Positions 22,168-33,997 of a stretch of DNA of 64,000 bases are shown piece by piece. The first letter of the stretch is position 1. Each line of letters begins with the position of its first letter. The DNA is taken from contig MNCI01012642.1 of assembly GCA_015680685.1 (NCBI GenBank), positions 499,096 to 563,095 on the forward strand. Direction: 5' to 3'. Made by a program: the position numbers and the translations under genes. The notes below the pieces were generated by a model. The model did no database searches. It was not told the DNA's origin and saw only the letters and a list, made by a program, of their open reading frames with translations. The stretch is from Gnetum montanum. Its lineage: Eukaryota; Streptophyta; Gnetopsida; Gnetales; Gnetaceae.

Positions 22168-25052
22168 ATGGCACCTAAACCAAAATGCCTGTAGGACAAT
22201 GGACCATCTCAACAAAGGGACAAATGACATAGAGCTAGAAGAGAACAACAAGAACAATCCCAAGAACAAGCAGCAGGAACTCATGTGACAAGACCTCTTT
22301 AGAAAGAGTCCAAAGTGGAATATGTTCAATAAATTCCTAAGGAAGCGATCATAACTGAACAATCCCATCAAGATGAGGTGCCGAGTTTGATGCCAAGACT
22401 TGAGGTCACATTGACTCAAGCTTGCCTTGATTAGATTAAGCCTCATAACATCCAATGTTCAATTCTTCAATAATTGAACTTTAGACCATTCTTAGAACAT
22501 GCTCTAGTAGAAGTCAAGACGTAGCTGCAAAACTCTCCCATGTGGCCAATCATCACTTCTAGTGGGGAATGGTACATGAGAGAGACATATCTCTTCTGGA
22601 ATAGTAGGTAGGTGGGAGTCACTATGAAGATCAAGGATATTTAGGTGTCCTACTTAGTGGAGGCTATTGCATAGGTCCTTGTGTTGCTTGATATTGGGTC
22701 AAATTTGGTAGAGATCTTCACACAAGTAGACCTAAAGGCAAAGAAGGAGTAGATCCAGTGATGTTATGAAGTGGATTGTAAGGGAGTATGGTGCACTCAC
22801 CCCAACAAAGCACATATATTTCAAGATAGCAACCTATCATCTCAATTTGATGGTGAGGCCTAGTAAGGTGAGTGCCTTTTTTGCCCATGCATGTGCTACT
22901 TTGAGTGGAAAATTCCTTGTGAACCTTCCACAACTAATCTGTCTAGAGATAGAGAAGAGATTCAAGAAAAATGAACATGGTAGGATCCCCCTGCCCTTTC
23001 CCTACCTCATTAGAAAACTATGCAAAAGAATAGGAATAGTTTGCTACTCCAACAATATAATTAGGCATGCTCCTTTTGCCTCTTGGATAGAAATTATGAA
23101 AGAAAAGACCCCTATCACAATCAAGGAAGAGGAGCAATAAGCATCACCTCCACTACCTACTCATGAAACAATGCTAGAGTCATGTGCTTTACTTGAACGA
23201 ATACGCAAGATTCGAGAGTAGCTCTTATGTGAGCAAGAGCAGTGAGTAGGAACAAGTGGTGGCAATCCATCTATGTATCATTTAACTATGAGTCACCTCA
23301 ACGAAGTGGCCCAAACCATTAGCCAGATGGAGGAAGGTGAGCCAATTTTCTCAGCCCAAAGAATGTAGTTGCCCACAAGATTGAATCCTAGCACTTGAGA
23401 GGTAACGATATCTCTCTCACAATAACAACAATTCCTAGAAATCTCTAGGAATGTTACTACTTTTTTAGTGCATTCGGAGGAGGATGAGGGGGCAACTATC
23501 TTGGTGATGCAACACCATGGGCAAGAGACAACATCAGAGATGGTTACTAATAGAATTTTTGAGGCATTGAATGCACCTGCAACATTTGTATGAGACGTTT
23601 TTGCACACAAAGATGTGCAAATGTTCGTATGAATAGTTAGTAGTAAATTGAGTGTAAGCCAACACCAAGAGTTACTGGACCGACTAGTAGGAACCAAGCA
23701 ACTGATTCCAAATGTTTTTGACCTTCTAAATATAATCACTACAACCTAGTTGGAGTTGCTGGAAGCAAAAGGAAAATGCATTATCATGGAGGAGCAACTC
23801 AAAACAGCTCGAGCTCAAAACCAACACTTGGCTATAGAGGTTGCTAAACTATGAGCCTACATTGTTGATCCTACATTTCTCAACCCTGCATTATCCTGTG
23901 ATGAAGCTTTTTAACAACTTCAAGACAAGCTCAAGAAGGTTGAGGGCATAAAGAAAATGATGATCTTTGATCAGTCCTTGGCCGATGCCACCATGCATAA
24001 TATCCAAAAAGCCTTAGATCAAACTCGCTAAGAGAATGTAACTTTGACTGCTAAAAATCATTGCCTATGAAATGTTGATGTGCAGAAGTAGCAAATGTAA
24101 GATTTCATCCATCAACAGTAGGAATAGCTAGCTAGAGTGAACAATGAACTAAGGAGATTGACAATCAAAAATAGAAATCTCTCCATGGAGGAGGTTCAAG
24201 CTCTTCACTAGAAAGTTGCCTAGGAAAATAAGGCTCTCAAGTTTGAGAGAGTCAAAAATCACTACAAAGATTAGGTTGGTCTACAAAAAGAAATTAATGA
24301 GAAACATATTCAGATAGTGAAGGTGAAAGTTAATATGGCCTTTCAGTAGCTCAAGGAAGGAGGTGATGTTTGGTAGCCTATCTTTGATGAGCTCAATGAC
24401 TACAACAAGGCAAAGATCTGCATGAAGGAGTTGCAAATCAAGGAGCTAATGGAGTACATGGAGCTTGCCAATCTATATTATGCAAATTTAATGATGCTAA
24501 ATATTGAATGGTTTTCTTCTAAATTAGAGAAATAGGTGGCTAATTCATACTTATTGTACAAGGTTGAGGTCAAGCACCACAAAGACACCAAGTAGAAGCT
24601 TAAGGTGGAAAATGTAGAACTCGATGTTCTCAAGCAGTGCTTCATTGATCAATGATCTATAGTTAAGAACTTGGCTAAGAGAATGAGTGACTACCATAAG
24701 TTATAGAATGCAGAGAATGAGTGACTACCATAAGTTGTAGAATGCAATAAAAGTGTTTGATGTTGAACAGAACCTTTTTGCTACCTAGAGAATCAATGTA
24801 AAAAAGCTGTTCTTGACAATGCCCTATCCTTGGGATGTTCCCACATTGGCCCACATTCACAATGCAATGTGGACTGTGAATGATCTTAGGAGTAAGGAGG
24901 AGAGGATGAAGGCATTGTTAGATGTCTTTCATCTTTAATTAGAAGTTACAACTGCCATAGGATGACCATAACCACCTCAATCATCGTGTGCACCTAAAGT
25001 AGGAGATGGTCCTTTGGAGCCTCAAGAACCTCCACCACCTAGGACCATTTGA
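22168..25052 (+). pseudogene. E3 third ORF (PF20167-like domain plus long coiled coil), decayed
   Basis: The ORF begins MAPKPKCL. A domain resembling the 'putative plant transposon protein' family follows, with GEWYMRETYLFWN, VRPSKVSAFFAHACATLS and LPFPYLIRKLCKRIGIV (open piece 22766-23140). About 23750-24660 is rich in Lys, Glu, Gln and Leu heptad-like sequence, a probable coiled coil. The end (24660-25052) matches the Pro-rich C-terminus of M3 (QEPPP). Stops and frameshifts occur throughout. Its place between integrase and the 3' LTR is that of the env-like or extra ORFs of Athila/Tat elements. No signal peptide or clear membrane segment was seen. The domain call is from memory of the family pattern. 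Confidence 0.6.
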
Positions 25053-25288
25053 AATTTTTCATCATCTTCATGCTATTAGAGGAATTATGTTTATCATTTT
25101 TGTCCTAGTGTTCTATTTTGTTGTTCTAAACACCAAAATTTTGTAATGATTGTAAACCTGTACACTCGGGCACTTAGTGCTTGTTTGTGTTTTTGAATGT
25201 CAGTAGTTAATCAATAATCCCATACCTTCCCAAAATTTTATAAGAAACTTCTTTCTCTTTTTGTTCACTTAAGGATGAGTTTTCATTT

Positions 25289-25301
25289 AGTCGTGGGGGT
25301 A
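25289..25301 (+). promoter_or_regulatory. E3 polypurine tract
   Basis: AGTCGTGGGGGTA abuts the LTR start TGATAAGTTAC at 25302. Confidence 0.8.
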
Positions 25302-25895
25302 TGATAAGTTACATTTTCTTGGGTTTTGTTGATGCAGCCCCATCGACGTAGCCACATTGACATGGGATTTGATGTGTTGACATGGCCTCATTGACATAGT
25401 GTCTATTTTTGCCTATAAATACTCACTCACCCACCATGTTTATGGAAACTTTGATCATAGTTGTAGTGGAGCTTTTACAGTTTTCTTGCTTGAAAGTTAG
25501 AATATTTTTCTAAGTGTTCATAATAGGAGTCAAAGAGTGTATAGATCCTTATTCAAGCATTGTTGTATTTATGCATAGCAGAAATAAAGATGAGCTTTCT
25601 GATAAACCTTGTAGCACTTTGAAATAGATTAATTGTTTATTTATACATTTAATGTTTTATGCAATTTCCTTTAATAGTGAGTAATTAAGCTAAATTAAGC
25701 TAAATAGTGAGTAATTAAGCACAAAAGTATGACCACTTCGAGCATATGTTTGGCACTTGGTAATCCCAATAATGCTTAACGTTTGGTAACCTAGTAACGT
25801 TAAACATGTTCAGGATGTGTATAACAAGAGGGAATAGGTGCTTATGTTAGGATTAGCTAGGTGTAGTTAGTTAGATTTAATTAGCTTTTAAAAAT
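25302..25895 (+). repeat. E3 3' LTR, 3' end degraded
   Basis: It matches the 5' LTR at 14624 through U3, TATAAATA (25414-25421) and the AATAAAG region. It continues to the ATGTGTATAACAAGAGGG segment, then fades into AT-rich sequence without the CTCATCA end. A duplication GCTAAATTAA / GCTAAATAGTGAGTAATTA is visible around 25676-25720. Confidence 0.75.
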
Positions 25896-27040
25896 TAATA
25901 ATTATCAACTTTAAAAAAGTATAAGTTTAAAAATTAATTTTATTAATTACTTTAAAATTTAAAAATAAGAAAATATAATTTTGAAGGGTTTGTGAGTTCA
26001 ACCTCTAGCCCCAAAATTGTTTTAAAAAAATTTTGCAGGTCGTGAGGCCCACACTCCCATTTGCCTTCCTGAGCTGCCACCATTGTTATTGTTGTTGCTA
26101 TTGCGCCACGTTGCGCCACGTCATTGAAATCCTTTGCTAATGCCCTTACTACCATGCTATGCTACATGTTGCCCTATTTCCACTCTTTCTTGCCTTGCTC
26201 CTACCCTTTCTACCATCTCCCACCATGTTTGCTGCACTGCTAGCCTACTCCTTGCATGCTAACAAACCCTTACGTGTCCCCACTTTCTGGGGGAGACTAC
26301 TAGCGTCGTCAACGGTAGCCACCATTCTTCGCCTCTCCACTTGTCACTAGACACTACTGATGTCATTGGTGCCTACCACCATATCAACCATTGGCACTGC
26401 CATTCTTCACCTCCCTGATTGTTGATGGTGATCATCGATGCTTTGCCTTGGTGCTAAAAAATGATGGAAAATTTTTAAAAAAACGTTAATACAGTATAAA
26501 AGATAAATATAAGGACATCCAAATATTTTGCACATAAGATATTTGATGAATTGGTAATAATTTGAATAAAATTCAATAATTAGGTGCACTCACTTTGGAT
26601 TAGTATTGGCATGGGTGACCTCTCAAGAAATCTTGAAAAACATGCAATTTTTTCATCTTTAAGTGGTCGTAAATTATGATTTTGGAGTTCATTTTCAACA
26701 AAATAAGAATTATTTCTAACAAATTTGAGCCTTCTGGACATAATGGAATGGTCAAATTCAGCCTACTGAAGATAAAAAATTAATTTTCAAATCACTTTTT
26801 AGGCTTCCTAAACATGAAAAAAAACTTTGTAGGAAACCTAACAAATGAAATATTTCCTTAAATAATTAAAATCTTTTGTGGTTAGTAGGAGTTTGGGAAG
26901 AGAAAATTCATTCATGGCAATTCTAATCTCATTTTGAAACCAACTAAATATTACATAGCCCATAAAAAGGACCACATAGACCAAGGAATGACCAACTTAC
27001 TTTGTTTCTTTGACTTACTGATGTCTAGAGCCCAAAGAGT
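25896..27040. other. AT-rich and low-complexity segment, no gene seen
   Basis: 25896-26030 is nearly pure A/T. 26040-26450 is more GC-rich with a direct repeat TTGCGCCACG (26101-26120) and GCC/CCACC runs, without a convincing ORF. 26580-27040 may be the leader of the gag remnant that follows. No LTR boundary was found. Confidence 0.4.
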
Positions 27041-28230
27041 ACATTGCATAATGATGGAATCCTAAGTTAATCATCAAATGGATGCCCTTGAACAAAAAAT
27101 CTATTAATGGGTTCAAGAAAAATATGCAAAATATACCTAAAGAAATTAGAAAATTGTCTGAAAGTTCAAAAGGAAAATGGTCAAAAGTATTAGGAAAGAT
27201 GGATTTCTTTGCAGATTCCATCAAGCAATTAATGGGTCATTTAACCCAACCTCCCAACCAAAATAATTATTCATCTGTAAATCATAATCAAAATAAATTT
27301 TCACTTAGGGATCATCACCAAGATCAATTCCAACATCACTAAGACCAGGATCAAGATCAATTTCTCCCTAGGGATTAGAATTGAGATCAATCTCCACCTA
27401 TTAGACATTAAGGTGCCAACATCCCTTAACAAGGTCAAAGAATGGAGCCTAAGGGTGAGGGTTATTGGAATTAGTAAAATTCACCACAAGAATCATTAAC
27501 CCAAGTTCATGCTAAAAGGTAAAAATGGATCATCATGATGAGGCCCCTGGATTTAGTGCCAAGACAAAAGATGAGCTTGATACCAAGAATAATTACTTCG
27601 ATATGTTGAATTTATCAAGCTAGAAATGTTTAGAAGTAGTCTTCTTATATTTTAAAGGATTTCCCACAACATGGTGGAATGGTTTGAGATCACAAAACTT
27701 GATTATAAACTGGCTCAACTTTTGTCAAGATTTCAAACAACAATTTATATCCTATTCCTTTCTCAAGGAGTGTAAGATGCAATTTGACTAGTTGAGATTG
27801 GGTAGGCAATCTATACAGGATTACTACAAGGAATTCTATGATCTCTCTTAGTATGTAAGGCATTAGGACGAGAGAGAGTTGGCCTCAAAGTTTATTAGTG
27901 AACTACATTAACAATTGCATCCCTAGACACGTGCATATAATCCCCAAACATTTGATGAAACATATAGAATTGCTAAGGATTATGAAGAATCAAATCAAGT
28001 ATGAACTACCCTTTGACAAGCAATGGTACAAGAGAAACCCACCAAGAGAACTTGATTTAGATGTTTTACCTTTGGTGAAGATCATTTCAAGCAGGATTAT
28101 CCAAAATTATGAGCAAGAATATAGAAAAATAATCAAAATACAAGTAAAAAAACCAATGCGAATGTTGCTAAAAGAAAAAATCAGACTACTTGATGGTAGG
28201 TATTAAGAAGATCTAATCCTTTTTTCTTTT
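27041..28230 (+). pseudogene. Gag remnant of a second Ty3/gypsy lineage
   Basis: An N-terminal Lys-rich part (27082-27342) is followed by repeats of a His-Gln-Asp-Gln type (27300-27380). A capsid-like core lies at about 27540-27960, with KGFPTTWWNGLRSQN, then FKQQFISYSFLKECKMQF and SIQDYYKEFYDLS. The TWW...L and later DYYKEF patterns are those of Retrotrans_gag in non-Athila Ty3/gypsy elements. Frameshifts and stops break it. No protease, pol or LTR was found next to it, so it is a fragment. Confidence 0.6.
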
Positions 28231-28309
28231 TTATTCAAATATGGAGATGCTAAGTGAACCTATAAAATCATTTCTTTTCATCACTTTCCAACTTAACATA
28301 AGAAGATCT

Positions 28310-28565
28310 TGTAGGAGCCCAACAAGATGAATAATAAACATGAGAGGTAGGTAACATAGATTTGAAAACTAAATATTTTCTTTTTTGCAAAAGGATATCA
28401 TGGTTGATAACATAATTTCATCTTCACAACAAGGTAGATGTGACCCACTAAGCAAGGATACCTCACTATAAGGCTACTCTACTACTTTCACACCCATAAG
28501 CAAAGGTAGGAATTTAATCCACAACCTCCCAATTGAGTTGTGAGTATCCATTGCACTACATCCCT
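28310..28565 (-). mobile_element. Candidate tRNA-derived SINE
   Basis: On the minus strand, TGTAGTGCAATGGATACT (28560-28543) resembles a pol III A box. GGATTAAATTCC (28520-28509) resembles a B box about 25-30 nt later. A non-coding body with TGGGTCACATCTACC follows toward 28430, in the style of plant SINEs. The left end and target duplication were not resolved. Confidence 0.4.
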
Positions 28566-29107
28566 AAGTGTGCAAATTAAATATTTACCTACAATAGTAA
28601 GCTTTTTTTATTTTCACTTCTACAAAGTAAAATCCCAAAGACACAAAATACCCTTGAAAGAAAATGGAATACCTAACACTTTAGAGATGTCATATTTTGA
28701 AATAATTCTTTATCCCCTTTTGTGTAACAAAGAGTAGTCATATTGGTTAAAAAAATATAGAACTTTTTTAATTTATTTTTGATCCACATAACTTGCAATA
28801 TTCATCAATATGTTTAAATAGATGGATCAAAGAAATATGCTTATTCTTCACATCATAAAAAAGGAGTCATTAGCAAAGAACATATTTAGGAATTTTTTTT
28901 GATACCCAAAAATAATAATGCCATTAATCAAACCATTTTTCTTATTGTAATAAAGGGCATGCTAAAGAAAATTAGTAACAGTAGGATAAGTTTAAAAAAA
29001 TAAGGAGCTAGAGGCCAACATTGCTTGATACATTTGTTGCACTAGCTTATTTTATAAATTTAAATTTAACTACATTTTTTTGAGAAGAGTTGTTGAAACC
29101 AAAACAA

Positions 29108-29345
29108 TGAGATGTTAGTTTAGTGGTAAGACTCCTGATTTGGAAACTCTAAGTTATGGGTTCAATTCTAATGGGCAATGCTAAGTTATAAAGTTTTAAA
29201 GATCATCACCTAGAGGCACAATGCTCATCTTGCCAAGTAGGGTCTCAGGAGGGCTAATACATGAGTAAAAGCCTAACCTCTTCAAGTCATTGCACTTAGG
29301 CTTGAACCTAGGTCTTTGACTTGAGTTATAAGGTTTTAATTGGAC
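29108..29345 (+). mobile_element. Candidate tRNA-derived SINE
   Basis: TTAGTTTAGTGGTAAGA (29115-29131) matches an A box and GGGTTCAATTCT (29158-29169) a B box, with tRNA-like spacing. A body of about 170 bp follows, ending near AGGTTTTAATTGG. It is not a functional tRNA, because no cloverleaf acceptor stem was found. Ends are approximate. Confidence 0.45.
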
Positions 29346-29533
29346 TATATATATTGGGTTTTGCTAATATTTTAATTATTTCAAGTTCTAATACCCCTTA
29401 GACCTAAAGGACATATATCCAACATGAACTTTTATATTATTTTCATGAAACATAACGGTGTGTTAGATCAACGTGACTTTTGTTTTGGATTTTGTGTGTA
29501 GGATGGGTGGGTATGAGGGGGTGTGATGGAGGT

Positions 29534-30378
29534 TGATGAGCAGCAAGGTACCCCTACGACCAACCATACGAATCACAAGCGTTCACGTGCAATCTGGTCA
29601 AATTCTGTAGAGTGTAATTACCAAGTACACTAGAGCTAAATGGTGTGTGTGTGTGTTGTTCGTTTGTTGTCTTCCCAATCCCACTTGTGGAATGAAATTG
29701 TATGGTTAAGTGTGACTGAGGCATATGATTTTTTATTATTTTGCATTTTTATGGAATTACTCACCTAGAACAAGAATAAAAGTAAGAGTGATTAAAAATA
29801 AAAGTGATTAACTACTAAGGAAACTAAAGTCTAATCTAGCCTAACACAAGTAACCATTCCCACTTCCTAGATACATCCTGAACTTCGTGCAAACATTGCT
29901 GGGCTATCAAACGCTAATCATTTCTGAGCTACCAAGTGTCACACATATGCTTGAAGGGGTCGTGCTTGTGTAATTTAACAATTTTCTTAATTGATCAAAA
30001 TGAATTGCTGTGCTAACAACACGAATGTAAAGTGCATAAAATAAAATAAAATAAAACATAAATGTATAAGAAAACAAATCTAAAATGTTGCAAGGATCAA
30101 TCAAAGAGCTCGTCTTTATTACCAACACAATGGTGTGCTCAGGTACATCAATACTTGAATAAAGATCCGTTTACACTTAGACCTCCTATTGCGGGCACTT
30201 GGAAAATATTCTAAGTTTCAAATAGATAGACTGCAAGAGTTTTGCTATTTGACTGCTAAAAAACATTCTTCCAATTATGCGCCTAGGTGCTATATTTATA
30301 GACTTGGGAGTAACTACTCTAATAATTAGAGTAATTGTTGGAGTAACCACTCTAATAATTAGAGTAACTACTTCATCA
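29534..30378 (-). repeat. M1 3' LTR
   Basis: In plus coordinates it begins TGATGAGCAGC and ends CTTCATCA next to the reverse complement of the PPT. TATA box (TATTTATA on plus) is at 30293-30300. U3 holds two CTCTAATAATTAGAG units. Confidence 0.9.
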
Positions 30379-30392
30379 TACCCCCCACGACT
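30379..30392 (-). promoter_or_regulatory. M1 polypurine tract
   Basis: On the minus strand TAGTCGTGGGGGGTA abuts the 3' LTR. Confidence 0.85.
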
Positions 30393-30988
30393 AAATGAAA
30401 ACTCATCCTCAAGTATAGAAGAAGAGGAACAAGTTCTTTACAAAATATATTAGGGGGATGTGGACTTATTTGACTAACATGTAGAGTGACACAAAGAAAA
30501 TAGACAAATACAAAAGTGCATGAGCATAAAATATTACAATTACGTACAAAATTGGTGTTCATGAAAATTAGGAAAGAACACCAATGGATCCAAAGGACAT
30601 TCATTTCCTCTTGGTAATAGAAGAATGAGGGAGAGGTAAAAGAGATCCAACAGTCATGAACAATCTCCTGCAAGTGATATGATTGCATCCTTCTTGGTGA
30701 TGACAATCTTGCTTCCAATCCACACTTCCCACTACAATCACAATAAAACCAAGGATTAGTATATATAGTCCATAAATAATGGCTAAATACCTTGTCTCAT
30801 CGGTGATTTTATTTAGCCAAGTTGTGATTGTGATAGATTGCTTGCTTGATATTGTTAGTGGAAAGATTGACGAATGGGTTAAATAATAGAAGCAATCCAT
30901 ACAATTCAGAGAAAGCTTGACACAAGAAGTAGTAGAAAGAAGGTATTCACAATAATAAAAAGGAATTCATTACAAATAGTTGTGAAGG
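30393..30988 (-). other. M1 3' internal region with conserved acceptor but no third ORF
   Basis: Minus strand TACTAAT (30761-30755) is followed by TTGTGATTGTAG ending at 30732, then TGGGAAGTGTGG. The acceptor aligns with that of E3, but no ATG follows and no third-ORF similarity is seen. M4 has the same arrangement at 63955-63926. The remainder is 3' non-coding sequence. Confidence 0.6.
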
Positions 30989-31877
30989 TGATGAGTGGCG
31001 AGGTACTCCTACACTCAACCATACGAAATGAGCATCGCACATGCGATCCGGTCAAACTCCACAAATGAACTAGTTGTGGCACCTAGACAATTATCCTTAG
31101 GTCGTAGTTTGCTGTCTTCCCCCCTGGACTAGTATTGTATATTTGTCACGTATGGTTTAGTCCAGTGTGAGGTGTATGATGTGTTCCTAATCTATGCTAC
31201 TCCTGAAGGCAGTGGAAAATAATATTTAACTAAGCTAAGCTAGGAGGAAAAGGGTAAGAAAATCTAATCTAGCCTAAGTACGACGAGCAACCGATTCCTT
31301 GATCAACCGTACACATCTTGGACCTCGTGCACGACTACCACTAGGACTACCAAGCGTAGATCCTAGGTATGCCACTGGGATTACCAAGTATAGATCCCAA
31401 ATATGCCACTAGGTTACTAAGCATAGGTCCTAGCTACACCACTGGGCTACCAAGCAGTCACACTTAAATGCTCGTAATCAAGAGTTTAAGGGTGAGAGAG
31501 AGAAAATAGTAAATAATATTAAATAAATAATAAATAAATAAATAACAAAGTGAATGCTGCAATGATGAAGTAATATCAATCTTTATTGCCAGTCATGTGC
31601 GTGTCCAAGTACAGCACACTCGAATAAAGACACCGTACAATTACATTCACCACACTATGGGCAGACACGGGAAAAAATCTAACTCTGGAGGGATCAAACT
31701 GCCAAAGCTTCGCTACTCTAAAACTAGGATCCTAAACAATGGATAGCCACATCTTATTTATAGATATGGCAGCGGACTGTGATATCACGTACGCGATATC
31801 TTAGGGAAGACGCGATATCGCGTATGCGATATTGCAGGGGATGCGATATCGTGGCCTATGCGAATCGCGTTTCATCA
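30989..31877 (-). repeat. M2 3' LTR
   Basis: It begins (plus) TGATGAGTGGCGAGG and ends TTTCATCA. TATTTATA is at 31755-31762, and five GATATC-type palindromes lie between it and the LTR edge. It lacks about 25 bp present in the 5' LTR near 36955-36985. Confidence 0.9.
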
Positions 31878-31892
31878 TACTCGCACAACTGA
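31878..31892 (-). promoter_or_regulatory. M2 polypurine tract, degenerate
   Basis: Minus strand CAGTTGTGCGAGTA holds the position of GTCATGGGGGTA but its G-run is broken. Confidence 0.55.
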
Positions 31893-32141
31893 ATAAAAAC
31901 TTGTCCTCGAGTTACAAGGAGAACAAGCTTCAGTGATTACATAGTGGATAGGTATGGGATTATTAACTGGAAAAAGAAATGGGCTAATGCTGCAATGTGG
32001 GGAGACACAACACAGAGAAAAAATACTACAACTACAAAAATGTGGAAGTCATGTAGTTCCTAGTGGCGATGACTCCTCCATAGGTGTCTTTCCCTTTTCT
32101 TTTACTCTAGGTCTTGGGATTTGATGGCCTTGAAGTATGGC

Positions 32142-32645
32142 CTAGAGTTTCTCCTCTTGTAAGGCCTTGAGTGCCTTGGCGTGTGTGTAAGTTTGCACTT
32201 GTGCCATAGAGGTAGCCCAGACAACCTTCTCTTTTTCTTCTGCCACCCTTTTATTCTCTGTCAATAGTTTATTAAGTTGCTCTGTTCTAAAAGTGTCCAG
32301 CTGTTTCTGAGAAACCCTTAGCCTTGTATTCGGAAGGTTTAATACTTCCGAAATGGCTTGAACAGAGAAATCAATAGTCACACCACAAATGTTAACCATG
32401 GTGCCTTCTGCTTTATTGTGCCAAAATTGGTACGTTTCCCCTGAGTACCAGGCACCACTTTCAGAGAGGGTATCTCCTACTTCTACCTGCCCGAATCGTA
32501 TGGTAGGAGGATCTTCTTGATGAACGTTGAATGATTGTTCCTCCTATTCTGCATGTTGTTCGGTAGGATCTTGTCTTCCACCTCTCCAAGATCGTTTGAT
32601 CGCACCTTGAGCAGGACCTTCCTGTTGTTCGCATTTTGGGGCCAT
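32142..32645 (-). pseudogene. M2 third ORF, shortened (168 codons, one TAG)
   Basis: The frame begins MAPKCEQQEG directly after the conserved acceptor and is closed by TAG at about 32142. One internal TAG follows HAE. GAWYSGETYQFWHNK and SVQAISEVLNLPNTR match the start of the E3 and M3 third ORF (GEWYMRETYLFWN; SVEAIMQALGLPNTR). After that it passes into a Glu/Lys-rich helical tail (LLTENKRVAEEKEK). About 770 codons of the long version are missing, so an internal deletion has joined the first domain to coiled-coil sequence. It may be a defective or a short regulatory version. Confidence 0.6.
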
Positions 32646-32674
32646 CTGCAATCACATGGGACCAATCGTTAGTA
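32646..32674 (-). promoter_or_regulatory. Conserved branch point and 3' splice site (M2)
   Basis: Minus strand TTACTAACG (32675-32667) contains a perfect TACTAAC branch point. It is followed by ATGTGATTGCAG and immediately ATGGCCCC, the third-ORF start. Confidence 0.7.
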
Positions 32675-32675
32675 A

Positions 32676-33997
32676 GGTTGTTACCAAAGTTAGGTTATAC
32701 CTTACTGCTTACCTTAATAGATTTACTTTATTTCCGTGTAATGTTAATTATTAGAAGAACATGTCCCCAAAAGATTATAGTGTTGAGTCCTCTTTGCTTA
32801 GGTGGTTTCCAAATTTAATTTTCTGGTATAGCTAAGGGGATGAAATTATTTTTGACACATTCTATTCTTAATTTTAGAACTAATTACCCTTAAATATGTC
32901 CTTTGGATGATGATGAATTTCAAAAAATTTATGCACTATTCGGCATGTGCCCCCTCCCCCACGGCTAAGCTAAACACTCCGGGTTCAAGGAGGTTCAAAC
33001 GGAATGAAAATCGGAGTACCAGCGAATGAGTTATGGATATGAAAGTAAGGGATGCACAATCACGAGTCATAGAGAGGAATTTGAAAAAATTCCCCTATGT
33101 GAATAGTTGCAAATGTTGTTGATTAGCACAGGGGGTCACGTATATATATTTTCATTAAAGTTAGGGCACTTAGAATGTACCGAGTTTTTACTATGTTGTT
33201 GAAATTAAACGATGTAAACTAAGGACATTTGGATGCTTGTTAAAGGGTTTCAGAGTAATTCAACTAGTTCTAAAGGCATGAAAATTATGATGGTGTGGAA
33301 TTTATCAATAAGGACCTCAGATGGTAGAGAAAAAGGCTATGTGATGGTAATAAGGGAAAGAAAATTATGAAAAATTAATCTGAGGGTAAGAAATTGTGTG
33401 TTCTAGCTAGAGAATTTATGAAGATTATAACAAAATTACACAAGTGGGTCCTCCCCAAAGCAGGTTTCAACCTATTATGCCCTTGTGTAATCACACTTAA
33501 AGTGTCCATGGGCACTAGAATGGTTAAATGTAATCTGCACTAACTCCAAAAAACACACACATATAAATATCACCAGAATGAGATGAAAATTTTATGCTAC
33601 ACGAGACACAAGCTACAATTACATGAATAGTGAGATGAGATGAAGTGTAGAAAGGGATCGTAGAGATCGGGACATGAGGTGACTGACCCAGGGCACAATG
33701 AATCCTGCGTGTAAAGCATGATTAATGTGTCATTAACCCATCGTTCCAAGATCAGGACCAAGTCCATCATTCTATTAGTGACATCGCATCGTTTCATCCC
33801 ATGATGAACAACTATGAGAGTACCATAACAACAAGGCATACGATCACTTGGCATTTACTCCAAGGGAGGAGTGATTTTTGTTTTATGGCACTTCTTTTTC
33901 TTTTCTTCTTCTTTTCTTTTTTCACTTTACTGAATCCAGAGAAGCCACCAACCTTCAAGCATGGGTGCATGTCTTTCCAGTGGGACCCCCTAGAACA
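32676..33997 (-). other. M2 spacer
   Basis: No supported ORF. A PPT-like TTAGCCGTGGGGGAGGGGGC lies at 32968-32949 (minus). The segment aligns by eye with the spacers of M1 and M3, for example GTGGGTCCTCCCC-type sequence on plus near 33444. Confidence 0.6.

Larger units (their letters stand above)
14624..25895 (+). mobile_element. E3: old Ty3/gypsy element with third ORF
   Basis: The 5' LTR is truncated at about 14927 and joined to gag, so PBS and leader are lost. The 3' LTR (25302 on) fades out near 25895. Between them lie gag, protease, RT, RNase H, integrase, a spacer and a long third ORF, all with numerous stops. RT has lost its catalytic aspartates, and a deletion removes the segment between RNase H and the integrase core. 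Only the 5' flank (GGGAG) can be read for a target duplication. Confidence 0.85.

Noticed and set aside
29108-29175. Functional tRNA gene
   Set aside because: Box A and B are present, but no acceptor stem or anticodon arm can be paired.
30601-30900. A 99-codon minus-strand ORF with a hydrophobic run in the M1 3' region
   Set aside because: It spans the conserved splice acceptor, is not shared as an open frame with M4, and is probably chance.
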